A stretch of 64,000 nucleotides of DNA from Platerodrilus igneus (taxonomy: Eukaryota > Arthropoda > Insecta > Coleoptera > Lycidae). The notes beneath the pieces were generated by a model. The model was not told where the DNA came from. It saw only the letters and a program-made list of their open reading frames with translations, and made no database searches. Position 1 is the stretch's first letter, and each line of letters starts with the position of its first letter. The translations under genes and the position numbers were made by a program. Location: positions 6,200,001-6,264,000 of the forward strand of contig JARFIW010000139.1 in the NCBI GenBank assembly GCA_036346225.1, given 5' to 3'. Below, one piece after another: positions 32,102 through 43,516 of this stretch.

Positions 32102-32102
32102 C
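32056..32102. repeat. (AT)n with inverted flanks AGCAAT/ATTGCT
   Basis: An AT run with inverted flanks; the PBS-like units start at its right edge. Similar to 41647-41693. Confidence 0.9.
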
Positions 32103-32195
32103 TGTATAACCTCTAAATAATTGAGCCTCACGAATTGGGTGTCATAAAATTGCTGTGCTACCCTATACGAATCGAGCCCCTATAAATTATCAATT
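32098..32195 (-). other. PBS-like units, two copies
   Basis: ATTGCTGT, GAGCCTCACGAATTGGGTGT and CATAAA, followed by a second ATTGCTGTG, GAGCCCC unit. On the minus strand the core resembles a decayed TGGCGCCCAACGTGGGGC. Same family as 41690 and 46225. Confidence 0.45.
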
Positions 32196-32847
32196 TTATA
32201 ACAAATCGAAAATTGCACACAATAGAAAAATTTTTCAAAAATAAATAATTTCTTACCCAGATTCTGCTTCCATCATTTAATTACTTCAACAGCTCCCTGG
32301 CTAGCTCAGTTGGGCCTCCTCTTGGATACCTAGATTCACTATCATACTCGTTATCGTTCACGCACACTCTCGGTAAAACCACAAAATAATACAACAATCA
32401 TACAATATTTATTTACCACTATTTACAAATAAAAATTCAAGATTATTTACATTTCGTTGTTCAAGTTACACCTCAATAAATTCTATTTTTGTAATGTCCA
32501 GGATTTTAACTTGAAATATCAAACACATTGAATGTAACCGGAGTAAATGGGCCCTGAATAATACCTTATTTCTTTCTTTATTTATAATTAATTTTAATTA
32601 ATACACTCTGTAGTATGGTGAACTCATGATAACCCAGTTAATTATGAATAACGTATGCTTTTACTTTGCATACTTTTACAACAAACACAACAAAAACCCA
32701 TGTACTCTTAACAATAAAAAAAATTTAAATCCCTGAGGAACGTTAATAAGTTTTATATACACCTTTAGATTTATATTTAAATACTACAATAAAAGTTAGT
32801 TATAAGTATTATTTTCAATACGCAAAATAATGCAAAATACCTTCATA
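32196..32847. other. Unassigned AT-rich stretch left of the LTR
   Basis: No ORF or known repeat. It may be the true outer part of the neighbouring LTR, because the minus-strand element could extend to the (AT)n at 32102. Confidence 0.4.
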
Positions 32848-34263
32848 GTTTGCTCTCACACATCACAACAATTTTTATAGTTTATAAAAACAACAGATTC
32901 TACAGCGTTACCTGGAATTTCTTGAAGATTTCTACTCCGTTGACGATGCGGTAAAGTTGTTTCGCTCTCGGTTTCGTGGTTCTGCTCTGCTCGCCGCCTC
33001 CAGCTATTTGTAGATGAACACCATCTAAGTTGTGCTTCATGCTACCCATACAAGGTACATTCAAATCCAAATCCAAATATATTACACTTCTTTTATAATT
33101 GCTTAATTTTAGTTTAGTTTACGTTACTTTACATCACTTCACGAGCTTGTTAAGCTATATGTTGCACTCCAATAAAATTTAGACTCGACACTATCCGCGT
33201 TTCAAATTATGAGGCCAACACAGTACTATTTAAATTAAAAATTTTATATACTTACAAGCTCGTGGTAAATTTCTGTACGTAGTCGGAAGCGATGAAAGTA
33301 CTAAGAGATCGAAATTAAAAGAGAGCGATGCTAATTCTCTTAGAGTATTTATACAATTCGAATGCCACCTCTCGGCCACTATTCCCGCGAAATACCTAAT
33401 TTAAAATAATACTTCCTCAAATTTTGGTTCAACCGTTTTTGAAATCTTCGAAATTTAGCGCGTCGTTACGATATTTTCCGAAAAACTCGCATTCAAATTT
33501 TCCCGTGCTTGTCTGTTCTACAACTAACTATATCGACCAATGCTATATCTCGTGACGTCTTAAAAATCCCGCCTATATTAACTCTATTCTTCTCTTATGC
33601 ATATTCTATGTTTCCTTCTAACCTTGTTTGAGTGGTAGTAAATCGATATTACTGTCCGCGTTCTATCTACACCACGCGGAGTTGAATACGTGCCTACCGA
33701 AGTGAATGCTATTATGCCTGTCTCATTCCGAAGCATATCATTGATTGTCTATCCCTTCTGCACTTTAAAAAATCTTTTAGTTAGCATGTATACGAAACAT
33801 TCTACCGTTTGCACAATATACCTCAAATACTGTCTTTTATCTACACAAATTAGGGGAACATGACCTTTCCAAAACATGCAGGTGTTCAGTTAACGAACGC
33901 TTTAAATGACATTTCTAGGAGTTTACGTTTCAAGGTATTTTATATTCAACGGCTGTTTATTTGTTAGTGAAGCATTTCACCTTGGTATTATCGATTTTTC
34001 AAGCTTTTATGCGTATTAGACGTAATTACCCGTTCAATTAAACTCAATTAAATTAATTAATAATTTGCATTGGCTTCTATAATTTATTTTCTTTACGAAC
34101 CTAACTAAATTTTAATCACTACTTGTAAAATTATGGTAATACTTGTTGCTTTAAATTCACTAACTGAAATAAATTTCAGACGTAAATTCTAGTTGTTTTC
34201 TCTATACAGGGTGTTTGAAGTTGCCTTGTTTATACTTAAATTTAGCCCTTTAAGACCACTACA
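32848..34263 (-). repeat. 3' LTR of the non-autonomous Gypsy element
   Basis: Matches 36554-37964 throughout, sharing CTCTCACACATCACAACAAT and GAGGCCAACACAGTACTATT. A TATAAATA box on the minus strand (about 33347-33354) lies upstream of a GCATCGCTCTC initiator-like region. Confidence 0.85.
33347..33354 (-). promoter_or_regulatory. LTR TATA box
   Basis: TATAAATA on the minus strand, conserved in the other LTR at about 37048. It lies roughly 25-30 bases before GCATCGCTCTC, consistent with an LTR promoter. Inferred from sequence only. Confidence 0.45.
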
Positions 34264-34990
34264 TAATCCCTATTTTAATTCTAGTAAAAACCCTTCCCAG
34301 TTTTTCTGAATTTAAATAACTACATTCTAATAATATCTTACTTGCTATTTCTATACACCTATCTACTCACCTAACACTACCTATACCTATTTATCCCACC
34401 TATCACTACTTATCTACCTATTTCTATCTATTTCTACACCTATTTCTACTTCTAATTACCTATTCACACCTATCGCTACCTTTTACCTAACTATTTCTAT
34501 CTATTATTAACTCATCACCCTCTTATTTCATTGTATTTTCTCCTTTTATTTCACCTTTTAGTCCTTTATTGACTCTTTACGTACCTCTTTTGTACTTTTC
34601 TCTTTATCTTCACTTTTCATCCTTTTAACCCTACCTACTATCACTATCTATCTTATCCTATCTATACATACTTAATTCTATATCTATATCTAACTATCTC
34701 CCATATTTATCCTATACTTAGTCTTATTTTCTATAAACACCTACTTCTACTTTTCTATATACACCTATTCTATCCCTATCTATTTAAATTTTACTCTATT
34801 ATACACCTATCTATACTTTTCTATATACACCTATTCTTATTTGTCCTATTCCTACATCTACTTTTCTATCTACCTATTTCTGTCTCTAACTATTCTACTT
34901 CTACACTAAAATTCATCTATCTCTATTTTTATATTTTTCAAGTTCTACACTACCATTCACCTATCTCTATATTTTGTCATTACACTTCAT
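34264..34990 (-). repeat. Long purine-rich tract (minus strand) before 3' LTR
   Basis: About 700 bases dominated by C, T and A on the plus strand, with recurrent CTATCTAT, TTTCTA and ACACCTA; the minus strand is strongly purine-biased. It sits exactly between the last ORF and the 3' LTR, where a polypurine tract belongs. Low complexity, no ORF. Confidence 0.7.
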
Positions 34991-34995
34991 CTTGC

Positions 34996-35694
34996 TCATT
35001 TAAATCTGACTCTTTTCTTAATTCTCCAAGTCCTTCTTCTAACTATCCTAATACTTTTCATCCCTATTATACCTCCTTCTATTTCTATACTTATCATCCC
35101 TGTTACTTCACATAAAATAAAATCATCCTTATTATTCTGACTCTTAAATATTTCTTCTTCTGTCCCTACACTTGTTTGTTTCTCAATTATTATTTCTTTT
35201 TCTGTGGACAAACCAAACGATACTACCTCAACATCTTTATCTTTCCCCTCTATACAAAACTTTTCATCTCTTCTAGACACTTCATGTACAATATTCATTT
35301 CACAAAAATCTTTTAAATTCAAATTCAAATTACCCAAATTATCTTTGCCCCTTAACTCACTTATGCCTATATTTACTTCTTGTGTGTCACATAATGCTAT
35401 TTTTACTTCTATCTTTCTTAATTCTGACTCGTTATCCACTATTAATGCTGCGCTTGTCTCTACCTCTACTTGTTCAGCCTCTTCTTTCACTATGAATTGT
35501 ACCTCATCTAACCTTTCCACCTTATATTCGCCTGAGTCGATCTCTTTCACATCTACATCATCTCCCTCTATACTATCTATACATAACCCCATGTCGTCTT
35601 CTGTGACATCATAACTTGCCTTCCAGGGCAATATCCTATCCCCAATCCTAACTATTTTCCTCTCCATATCAATTATAACCCCTAACTTCATCAT
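34996..35694 (-). pseudogene. Acidic ORF downstream of protease in Gypsy element
   Basis: A 232-codon open frame starting MMKLGVIIDMERKIVRIGDR, which is the C-terminal end of a retropepsin region (the frame before it reads toward FKGILGVDC). The remainder is rich in Glu, Asp, Val and Ile (EEAEQVEVET, KDKDVEVVSF) with a basic tail (RRRTWRIKKRVRF). In ordinary Gypsy elements RT would start here; none is present. Function unknown. It may be a spacer or a domain replacing pol. Confidence 0.55.
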
Positions 35695-35723
35695 GCAATC
35701 GACCCCTAATATCCCTTTAAACT

Positions 35724-36059
35724 TTACCCAGGTACAATTATAAATTCTTGTTCACTGCTTACTGAACCTAACTCTACTTTCAAAATAACCACGCTATTCA
35801 CAACAGCAAATCGTTTTTTATTCGGCGCAACCAGGCGACTTCTTTCTATTGGCATTATCCTGTCACACACTTTATTTTTAATTTCATTGACGAATTCCTC
35901 CGATACCAAACTCGCCTCAGCTCCTGAATCTAATAAAGCTCCTAAATTTTTCTCAAAAATTTTAATTTCAATTATGGGCAAACAAAATTTTTCTATAATT
36001 TCAGGCTCAATTTCTTCTTCTATTTTCAAAAATTCTCTAGGATGTTCATATTTGTACAC
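35724..36059 (-). pseudogene. Retropepsin-like aspartic protease
   Basis: Gypsy protease that would cleave the polyprotein. LGALLDSGAEASLVSEEFV contains the DSGA active site, with PIIEIKIFEKN before it and VVILKVELGSVSSEQEFIIV after. A shift separates it from the next frame. One subunit of about 110 codons, the usual size. Confidence 0.82.
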
Positions 36060-36085
36060 AGTGATGTCTAGTGGTTTGTCCTGCT

Positions 36086-36550
36086 TTAAAAATCCTGTCC
36101 TGGTCTGTTCTCCCTACTCGGTCCTGGTCTTGCTGTCACTTCCGCGTATGTTCTTGGCGTCTTAACTCTATCCGTGTTGTTACCTTTCCTGTTTGTATTT
36201 GGTGTCCCCCTCATGTCCAATGAACTGTTCTGTCTCTTTGGTCCAGGTCTCGGTGCAGGTCCCCTACCTACACTATTGCTCCTATAAAATGTCTGTCGCG
36301 GTTCCCAATTTTGTCGCTGATACGTAAAATTATTCCCTCGTCTTGCGTAGTTGTCCCGTCTGTTGTCGAACCTAACCGTGTTTACCTGTCGTTCTCTTGG
36401 TTCCCGAGGTCGTACACTGCTTACGTCGTCATACCTCTGCAGGTACTCCAGAAACATCTCTCTGTCTACAATGTTCTGTAACGCTACGTGCTGTCTCACT
36501 TCAACCTCAAAATGTCTCAACAAGTATTTAATAATCTGTCGGTCCGTCGG
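36086..36550 (-). pseudogene. Gag-like C-terminal region
   Basis: Open from the LTR edge (TPPTDRQIIKYLLRHFEVEV) through RYDDVSSVRPREPRERQ to a basic Arg/Pro/Asn-rich tail (RRDNYARRGNNFTYQRQ). The composition fits the nucleic-acid-binding end of gag, but there is no CCHC knuckle. The N-terminal two thirds of gag are missing. Confidence 0.65.
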
Positions 36551-36553
36551 TGG

Positions 36554-37961
36554 TGTTTACTCTCACACATCACAACAATTTTTATAGTTTATAAAAACAA
36601 CAGATTCTAAAGCGTTGCCTGGAATTTCTTGAAGATTCCTACTCCGTTGACGATGCGGTAAAGTTGTTTTGCTGTCGGTTTCGTGGTTCTGCTCTACTCG
36701 CCGCCTCCAGCTATTTGTAGATGAACACCATCTAAGTTGTGCTGCATACTACCCATACAAGGTACATCCAAATCCAAATATATTACACTTCTTTTATAAT
36801 TGCTTAATTTTAGTTTAGTTTACGTTACTTTACATCACTTCACGAGCTTGTTAAGCTATATGTTGCACCCCAATAAAATTTAGACTCAAAACTATCCGCG
36901 TTTTAAATTATGAGGCCAACACAGTACTATTTAAATTAAAAATTTTATATACTTATAAGCTCGTGGTAAATTTCTGTACGTAGTCGGAAGCGATGAAAGT
37001 ACTAAAAGATCAAAATTAAAAGAGAGCGATGCTAATTCTCTTAGAGTATTTATAGAATTCGAATGCCACCTCTCGGCCACTTTTCCCGCGAAATACCTAA
37101 TTTAAAATAATACTTCCTCAAATTTTGGTTCAACCGTTTTTGAAATCTTTAAAATTTAGCGCGTCGTTACGATATTTTCCGAAAAACTCGCATTCAAATT
37201 TTCCCGTTCTTGTCTGTTCTACAACTAACTATATCGACCAATGCTATATCTCGTGATGTCTTAAAAATCCCGCCTATATTAACTCTATTCTTCTCTTATG
37301 CATATTCTATGTTTCCTTCTAACCTTGTTTGAGTGGTAGTAAATCGATATTACTGTCCGCGTTCTATCTACTGCACGTGGAGTTGAATACGTGCCTACGG
37401 AAGTGAATGCTATTATGCCTGTCTCATTCCGAAGTATATCATTGATTGTCTATCCTTTCTGCGCTTTAAGGAAACTTTTAGTTAGCATTTATACGAAACA
37501 TTCTACCGTTTGCACAATATACCTCGAATACTGTCTTTTATCTACATAAATTAGGGAAACATGACCTTTCCAAAACATGCAGGTGTTCAGTTAACGAACG
37601 CTTTAAATAACATTTCTAGGAGTTTACGTTTCAAGGTATTTTATATTCAACGGCTGTTTATTTGTTAGTGAAGCATTTCACCTTGGTATTATCGATTTTT
37701 CAAGCTTTTATGCGTATTAGACATAATTACCCGTTCAATTAAACTCAATTAAATTAATTAATAATTTGCATTGGCTTCTATAATTTATTTTCTTTACCAA
37801 GCTAACTAAATTTTAATCACTACTTGTAAAACTATGGTAATACTTGTTGCTTTAAATTCACTAACTAAAATAAATTTCGCACGTAAATTCTGATTGTTTC
37901 CTCTATACAGGGTATTTGAAATTGCCTTGTTTATACTTAAATTTAGCTCTTTAAAACCACT

Positions 37962-37964
<3 letters not shown>
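36554..37964 (-). repeat. 5' LTR of the non-autonomous Gypsy element
   Basis: Direct repeat partner of 32848-34263. Begins TGTAGTGG on the minus strand at 37964, beside (AT)n. TATAAATA lies at about 37048. Confidence 0.85.
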
Positions 37965-38001
<37 letters not shown>

Positions 38002-38007
38002 ATTTAA

Positions 38008-38053
<46 letters not shown>

Positions 38054-38063
38054 TTAAATACTT
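37965..38063. repeat. (AT)n with nested palindrome
   Basis: Two AT runs with AAAGTATTTAAATAAATATA between them. Together with ATATTTATTTAAATACTTT at the right edge this forms an 18-bp-plus inverted repeat around the second run. Confidence 0.9.
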
Positions 38064-39669
38064 TTTATTTATTTGATAGTGTGAAAATTTTGTCTCTATT
38101 TTACGTGCTTTAAATACAGTTGGTCGGTCTACAAAAAAAACTATATAAATGTGTCTCGACTATTGAAAATCTCTTTCTCTCAGGGTATTTACACCTACCT
38201 AACGTGGGTTCTGTGATAGGTAGATAGTCACGACACCGATCAAATAGCACTACTTTATTATTACTAATGTTAATTTGTTTTACTCGTATATGCCAAATCA
38301 ACAACAAATCTGTGTAGCCTTGTGCCAATTCAAATAAAACTACAGAATGACTTTGACGCTATGAAAAACGCAGTACTCACCAGATTTATCCTTAGTTGTA
38401 TGCCTTTCTGAACTCTGCCTAACGATCTCCGTAGCCGGCTGTGTCTTCACACTACGCTCCACTTTCACAAGGCTGCTTGGTTGTACAAATACTACGTTTT
38501 AAATATAATTTTGTTGTGTTACGCCAAAATCTGTAACTAATTAAATGAATTTAGAATTTAGAAAAATTTTACGTTCAACTTCCTCGCGCTAATTCTATTC
38601 TGATAATCTCGTCGTTCCGCTCCAACACTCCTTCCAATCCAACAATACCCAATCCAATATCACTTCCAAACTACTTTTCCAAATCCTATGCCGCTTTTTC
38701 CAATTTTCCACTCAATGCATGTCGATCCCTTATAAAAACCACTCCTAATTAATCTTCCTACGGTCTTATAAATTCACTCCAAATCCTATTCAACCTAATT
38801 CAAACCACTCTAAATACCAGCTCCTATCCTCTTTCTGTACCACTCCAATATCTTATCTCCAAATACACGCCGCTAACTTTTCACTCTTCTTAATGTTTAT
38901 ACCTGTTCTCTTTGTATCGCTATACTCTTCATTTATTCCAATCAACTGCTTTAACTTTCAAAACTATTTATTTTCAACATTAACTTATACAGTTTAGCGC
39001 AGTATCGTCAAATACGTCTTTTTACAAAAAATTTTAAATTGTTCTCTCTTATTATTTTCACCTAGGTGATCCTGCTACCATAAAAATTATCATGCCCACT
39101 CTTTATACATCTCTAAAACCCAACACCCAATTACATCGTCACAACTAGTGTTGTGTCACTAATACCTATCAGTTATATTTATACATTTATCGATCATATT
39201 AATAACTGTTTGATCATTTTCTAATATGATCGCGTCGCACTTAAATCAGTTTTACCCCAATTTATATGATACTTTCACATACAATTTTGATAATACAAGT
39301 TTGTCCAAAGGTTGATTCTAATAAATAGGTGCCGAAATGTTTCACATATAACCCTAGCCATGTGTTGTGAACAGTGGAACTCACACAGACGCACCCGCTT
39401 TTTGGACCAGCAAATTTACTCTCTATGGCATATCATCGTACGACTTAGTATAAATCCTTGAATACTGAGTTTTCTCACGTCATCAAGTCATTCCTTCACG
39501 TATTGGCACTTTTACTCTGACCAATATACTTTAAATACTTCACCACTTGTGAAGTACAGCAAACACTAAAATTACGATTACGTGATCTGGTCATTGGCTT
39601 TTTTTGGCATATACACAACCTTAAAACAACAAACTACTTTTTATACCCTTTTAGATATTACGTACACTT

Positions 39670-39670
<1 letters not shown>
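38064..39670. other. Unassigned, pyrimidine-rich in part
   Basis: No ORF with family motifs. 38600-38960 is C/T/A-rich like 34264-34990 and could be another LTR-element remnant. 39120-39260 has paired TGATCA/ATCGATC-type sequence without a clear structure. Confidence 0.45.

Positions 39671-39705
<35 letters not shown>
39671..39705. repeat. (AT)n microsatellite
   Basis: About 17 AT units, no special flanks. Confidence 0.9.
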
Positions 39706-39708
<3 letters not shown>

Positions 39709-41645
39709 GTCAAAAATAACAACCTTTAATTTATATTCAAATAGAAATTACGTGCAAAATTTATATTAATTAACTCAATTTTAAGTAACCGGTATTAAAC
39801 AAAATGTACAGATAATAATTAATATTTGATTAGGAGTCACTAAAAATTTAAGGGTATTAATTTTAATTGAAGTTAATTGAACCAGTAGGAACATATAATA
39901 CGCATCAAAACTTGTAAAAACCCAATAAAATGCAAATCGTAGAAGTGTTATTTAGAAGTATTATGTTTGAACACCTATGTATTTTTAAAAAAGCTCATTC
40001 TGCGTAAATTTTGCTGATAATTAATGGTTACAGAGAATCTTGGAGAAACCGTAGCTTAATAGGTACGGGAAATGCTAAAGGTAGGTTATTTCACAGTCCA
40101 CATGGACTGAAATAATCGATAATAAAGAATATCAATTTGCACCAATAAGAACAGGGTAGATAGAGACAGATAATATGCGCAAGACCGAGACACATATAGT
40201 AAAAGGCGTGGTGGAGCAACGTCACTGGGTTGCGATTGGTTGAAAGTAAAGGCAAACTTGAGAGGTAAAATAACATTTCTGTATAAAATTTAATTAGTTA
40301 TTTCCAGATGTTGCGAGCCGTGTCGAAATTTCTGAGATTTAACTGATGCGAGTGCAAATTTCGTAAAAATCGCATGCCGGGCTGCGGAATGGGAACCTAG
40401 CATGCGAAATTCTGAAGAATTGTCCGTTTTGGGGACAAGACCGACAGACGGCTAACCGCTATATATACCCAGGTTAATATGAACAAGCTCTCTTAGATTT
40501 TCGACTTGATTCAATGCGTTAAACAGTGCTTTTTAGTTTTCCGATTTTGATTAAATAATTTAAACAGTTTGCTCGTATATTTTGGTGATTTAAAACAGTT
40601 TGTTTTTTTTCGTGCTACAATGAATGTAATTTAGTGCACTTAGAAAAGAAGATACAAGGTAATAAAGTTTAGTATCACTGTACCAATTAGGCAAATTTGC
40701 AACGACAAATGAATACACAAAAGTAGGCAGTTTTGGCGTATATTTGTGAAAGAAGTATGAATTTCTTTGCTATTTTTCGGGGGTGTTAATAATTAAATGG
40801 TTCATAAACGTGTCTGGATCCACAAAACAAGGTTCAGATATACACAGATGAGTTCCGGAAAAGCCCTGAAACAACTTTAGATGAATGGTGGTGGAGAAAA
40901 TTTTAAAAGCGTTGAGAATCAGAAGCCGTAAATATAACCCAGTTGGAATGGTGTGATTAACAAAAGGGACGATGTACATTGAAGCTACGAGTGCAAGTAA
41001 CCTTTAGGTAAATTATACTATTTTGTTTGAACTTTGATGTTTTCGTGTGTGTTGAATAACTTTATAATTTATTTACTTAAAATGGACAGTAGTGAAATTG
41101 TACTAACAGCAAATTTTTAATTTTAAGGTGAAATTTTCTTGTTTAAGTCGAAAGGAGTATTTAGTATTTATGTTCTTGATGAAAATTTGGGTATGTCTTT
41201 GAGCTCAATTAGACGAACCTGGTTAATTAACGTAAAGGGGTGGTAGATGCTCCCTTTGTACTCAGACTCAGGTCTGCATATATTGTTACATTAATTAGTA
41301 GGCATCCTACAAAGACTTTGATTCTGGATGCACATTAAAATGATAATAAATTTAATCTTGAAATTTTCTGATACTGAAATTTATGATGAATTTTAATTTT
41401 GAAATTTTAATGTATTGTGAATATTGATGTAAATAGAGTTAACGTTGATGTTTGTGATAGGGATGTGTTTGTTTTTTTTATGATTGAGGATGAAAGTTTT
41501 ATCTAGGGGAGCAGCCGAGGCGATGAACAGAAGAAAGTCAACGGACCAGTTAAGTTAATAGCTTTTTGTAGGTTTTACAGCATTCTTGACGCACAATCAG
41601 TGGGCCACGATTCGAAATCCGGAGTTCCCGGATTTTGGTTGAATC
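39706..41645. other. LTR-like plus-strand sequence, unassigned
   Basis: No coding frame recognised. CTATATATACCCAGG at about 40460 followed by GAACAAGCTCTCTTAG looks like a promoter of the kind found in LTRs. The stretch ends GAATCACAGCA at the (AT)n tract, the mirror image of the minus-strand units on its other side. Possibly a plus-strand LTR or a truncated element. Confidence 0.35.
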
Positions 41646-41646
41646 A

Positions 41647-41649
41647 CAG

Positions 41650-41691
<42 letters not shown>

Positions 41692-41693
41692 CT
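41647..41693. repeat. (AT)n with inverted flanks AGCAAT/ATTGCT
   Basis: An AT run flanked by CACAGCAAT and ATTGCTGCG, an inverted pair. Same design as 32056-32102. Confidence 0.9.
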
Positions 41694-41825
41694 GCGACGT
41701 CCATTGCTGTGCGTCTCTCAATAATACAAAAAGCCCCACTTTCTGGGTGCCCTTAAATTGCTACGTAATCTGAGTTTTAACGACTGCTTATAAACCTAAA
41801 AAGCCTCACGATTTGGGCGTCATTA
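41690..41825 (-). other. PBS-like units, three copies
   Basis: ATTGCTGTGCG...AGCCCCACTTTCTGGGTGCC, ATTGCTACG...AGCCTCACGATTTGGGCGTC and ATTGCTGCG. Minus-strand cores again resemble a degenerate tRNA-Lys primer site. Confidence 0.5.
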
Positions 41826-43516
41826 ATTGCTGCGAGCTTAGGATCTTAAAACAAAATTTTGCCACGGCTGCTCAGCTGCTTCCTGAAAATAAAACTAACT
41901 ACTCAAAAACAAAAAACGCTGCAACGGTCTACCTTTATTAACATACCAGACATAAAGTACAAGCCAATATAAAAATTAGACTCCTTGCTGAAACCTTATT
42001 TACATATTATATACACATTTCAAATTCGACATTTATACCAGATAATATATCCAATTACTTATATAATAAAAGCAAGCCTTAATTAATTTACCCTTTCAAA
42101 TCTCTGATAAAAACTATATACATTCCCCCAAATTATTTCCTTGACAATACGTTTCGATATCCATAATTATCCCAAATAAATAGTTCCAGTTAATAAAATA
42201 AAACAAAAAGCAATAAGACTTTACCACATTTCTGACTTTAACTCTGGTTTAATTCGAGCTTATAGTACAACCTTACCTGTTGTGCTAATTTCTGCGCATC
42301 AATAATCGAAAAGACCCTCTTACCTTGTACATAAATTAAATATTACAGATGCCATGCATCGCTCATAAATACAATAAACCTAAGTCAACTTAAATCGTTC
42401 ACTTAGAAACTTTTCCCTGTTTGTCCCTTTTTTCATAAAAATTATACACCTCATTGCATTAAGTCGTTAAGCAGCAGTTTATACACAGATACAATGGAAA
42501 CATATCAGTTACCTGAATTCTATAATTGCACACGGATCTGCTATCATACCATCAAAAACTGCGGCATTCAGGAACATCCCAATCTGAACTGCAATAACCT
42601 CGACAGTAAGCTGTAACCAAATTATCACGAATTCACCTCGTTTACCAAATTGATAGTGCATCCAGACTCTTCCACTGATACCTTTAATTGTTGGTAATTA
42701 CCACCTTGACCAAACACTGACATCTACTCCGTTTTCCAATCGCATACATTGCATACTTATTGTAGCTTAAAGCAAACTGTTTCTACTTATGTAAACTTAA
42801 ACTTACATGCAAGTCGTAAAAGCATTTTTGTAAAGAGCCGTCAGTTTGATGAACATTAATAGCAACGTACGCTAGGCTGTTTGAAGACTCAGAGTTAAGA
42901 ACTGGTCGAAAACTTAGAGCACTAAGAGTTTGTCGAAGACTAAGAGCACTCAGAGCTTGTAGACTAAGAGAGCCTCCATCTACGTTCTCCAGTTTATATA
43001 ATGCTTTGTATTCCCTCAAAGCCCGTTAATTCCAGAAAATTTCAACCATACAAACACTTCTGCACAACAATTCTTTGTAAAACTTCAACGGCCACTCTTT
43101 TCCACAAACATCTTAATTAACGTACATAAGAGTTCCTCATATTTCTCTAACCGAAACTCGTTTCTCTGAAAATCACTTGACGTTAACCACCACGGGCGCC
43201 TTACTAAAGTGCTTTCCTTGTATTTCAACATTTCCCTCCAATCACGTTGTGTATATTCATCCCAACAGACGATAGTTAACGTTTAAAATACGCCCCTAAT
43301 GCAACACATGTTATCCCCATTTCGCTCTAACATACACGCTAATCAACTATCTCTCTTGTACCATGTTTTCAAGTTTCGTTGTAACTGAGCCATTGCTTAC
43401 CCACTCCAATTAACGTTCAAACTATGCCTATGTTAACACGTGTTAACTCCATTTCGCTCTAACAACTATCCTTTACTTTGTATGCCATCCCCGTTGTATA
43501 ACTAACAACTGTTTTT
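41826..43516. other. Unassigned AT-rich stretch
   Basis: No recognised gene. 42783-43019 (minus) has short internal repeats (SLQALSALSLRQTLSALSFR), caused by repeats of AGAGTTTGTCGAAGACTAAG type at 42900-42970. Could be LTR sequence of the minus-strand element flanking the Penelope copy. Confidence 0.4.

Larger units (their letters stand above)
32848..37964 (-). mobile_element. Non-autonomous Gypsy-like LTR element
   Basis: Two ~1.41-kb direct repeats (32848-34263 and 36554-37964), a few percent different, flank a 2.3-kb interior with gag-like and protease frames on the minus strand. There is no RT, RNase H or integrase. The 5' LTR starts TGTAGTGG at 37964, next to an (AT)n tract. Where a primer site and gag start should follow the 5' LTR, the sequence enters gag in mid-frame. 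Part of the leader and gag is therefore deleted, or the repeat is only part of a longer LTR. Confidence 0.75.

Noticed and set aside
32848..34263. Reading the 1.41-kb repeat as a segmental duplication
   Set aside because: It flanks gag/protease frames, starts with TG at one end and holds a conserved TATA box on the coding strand, all of which favour LTRs; the missing primer site leaves some doubt.
35204..35614. 136-codon plus-strand ORF
   Set aside because: Antisense to the acidic Gypsy frame; Ser/Thr-rich only because the opposite strand is Glu/Asp-rich.
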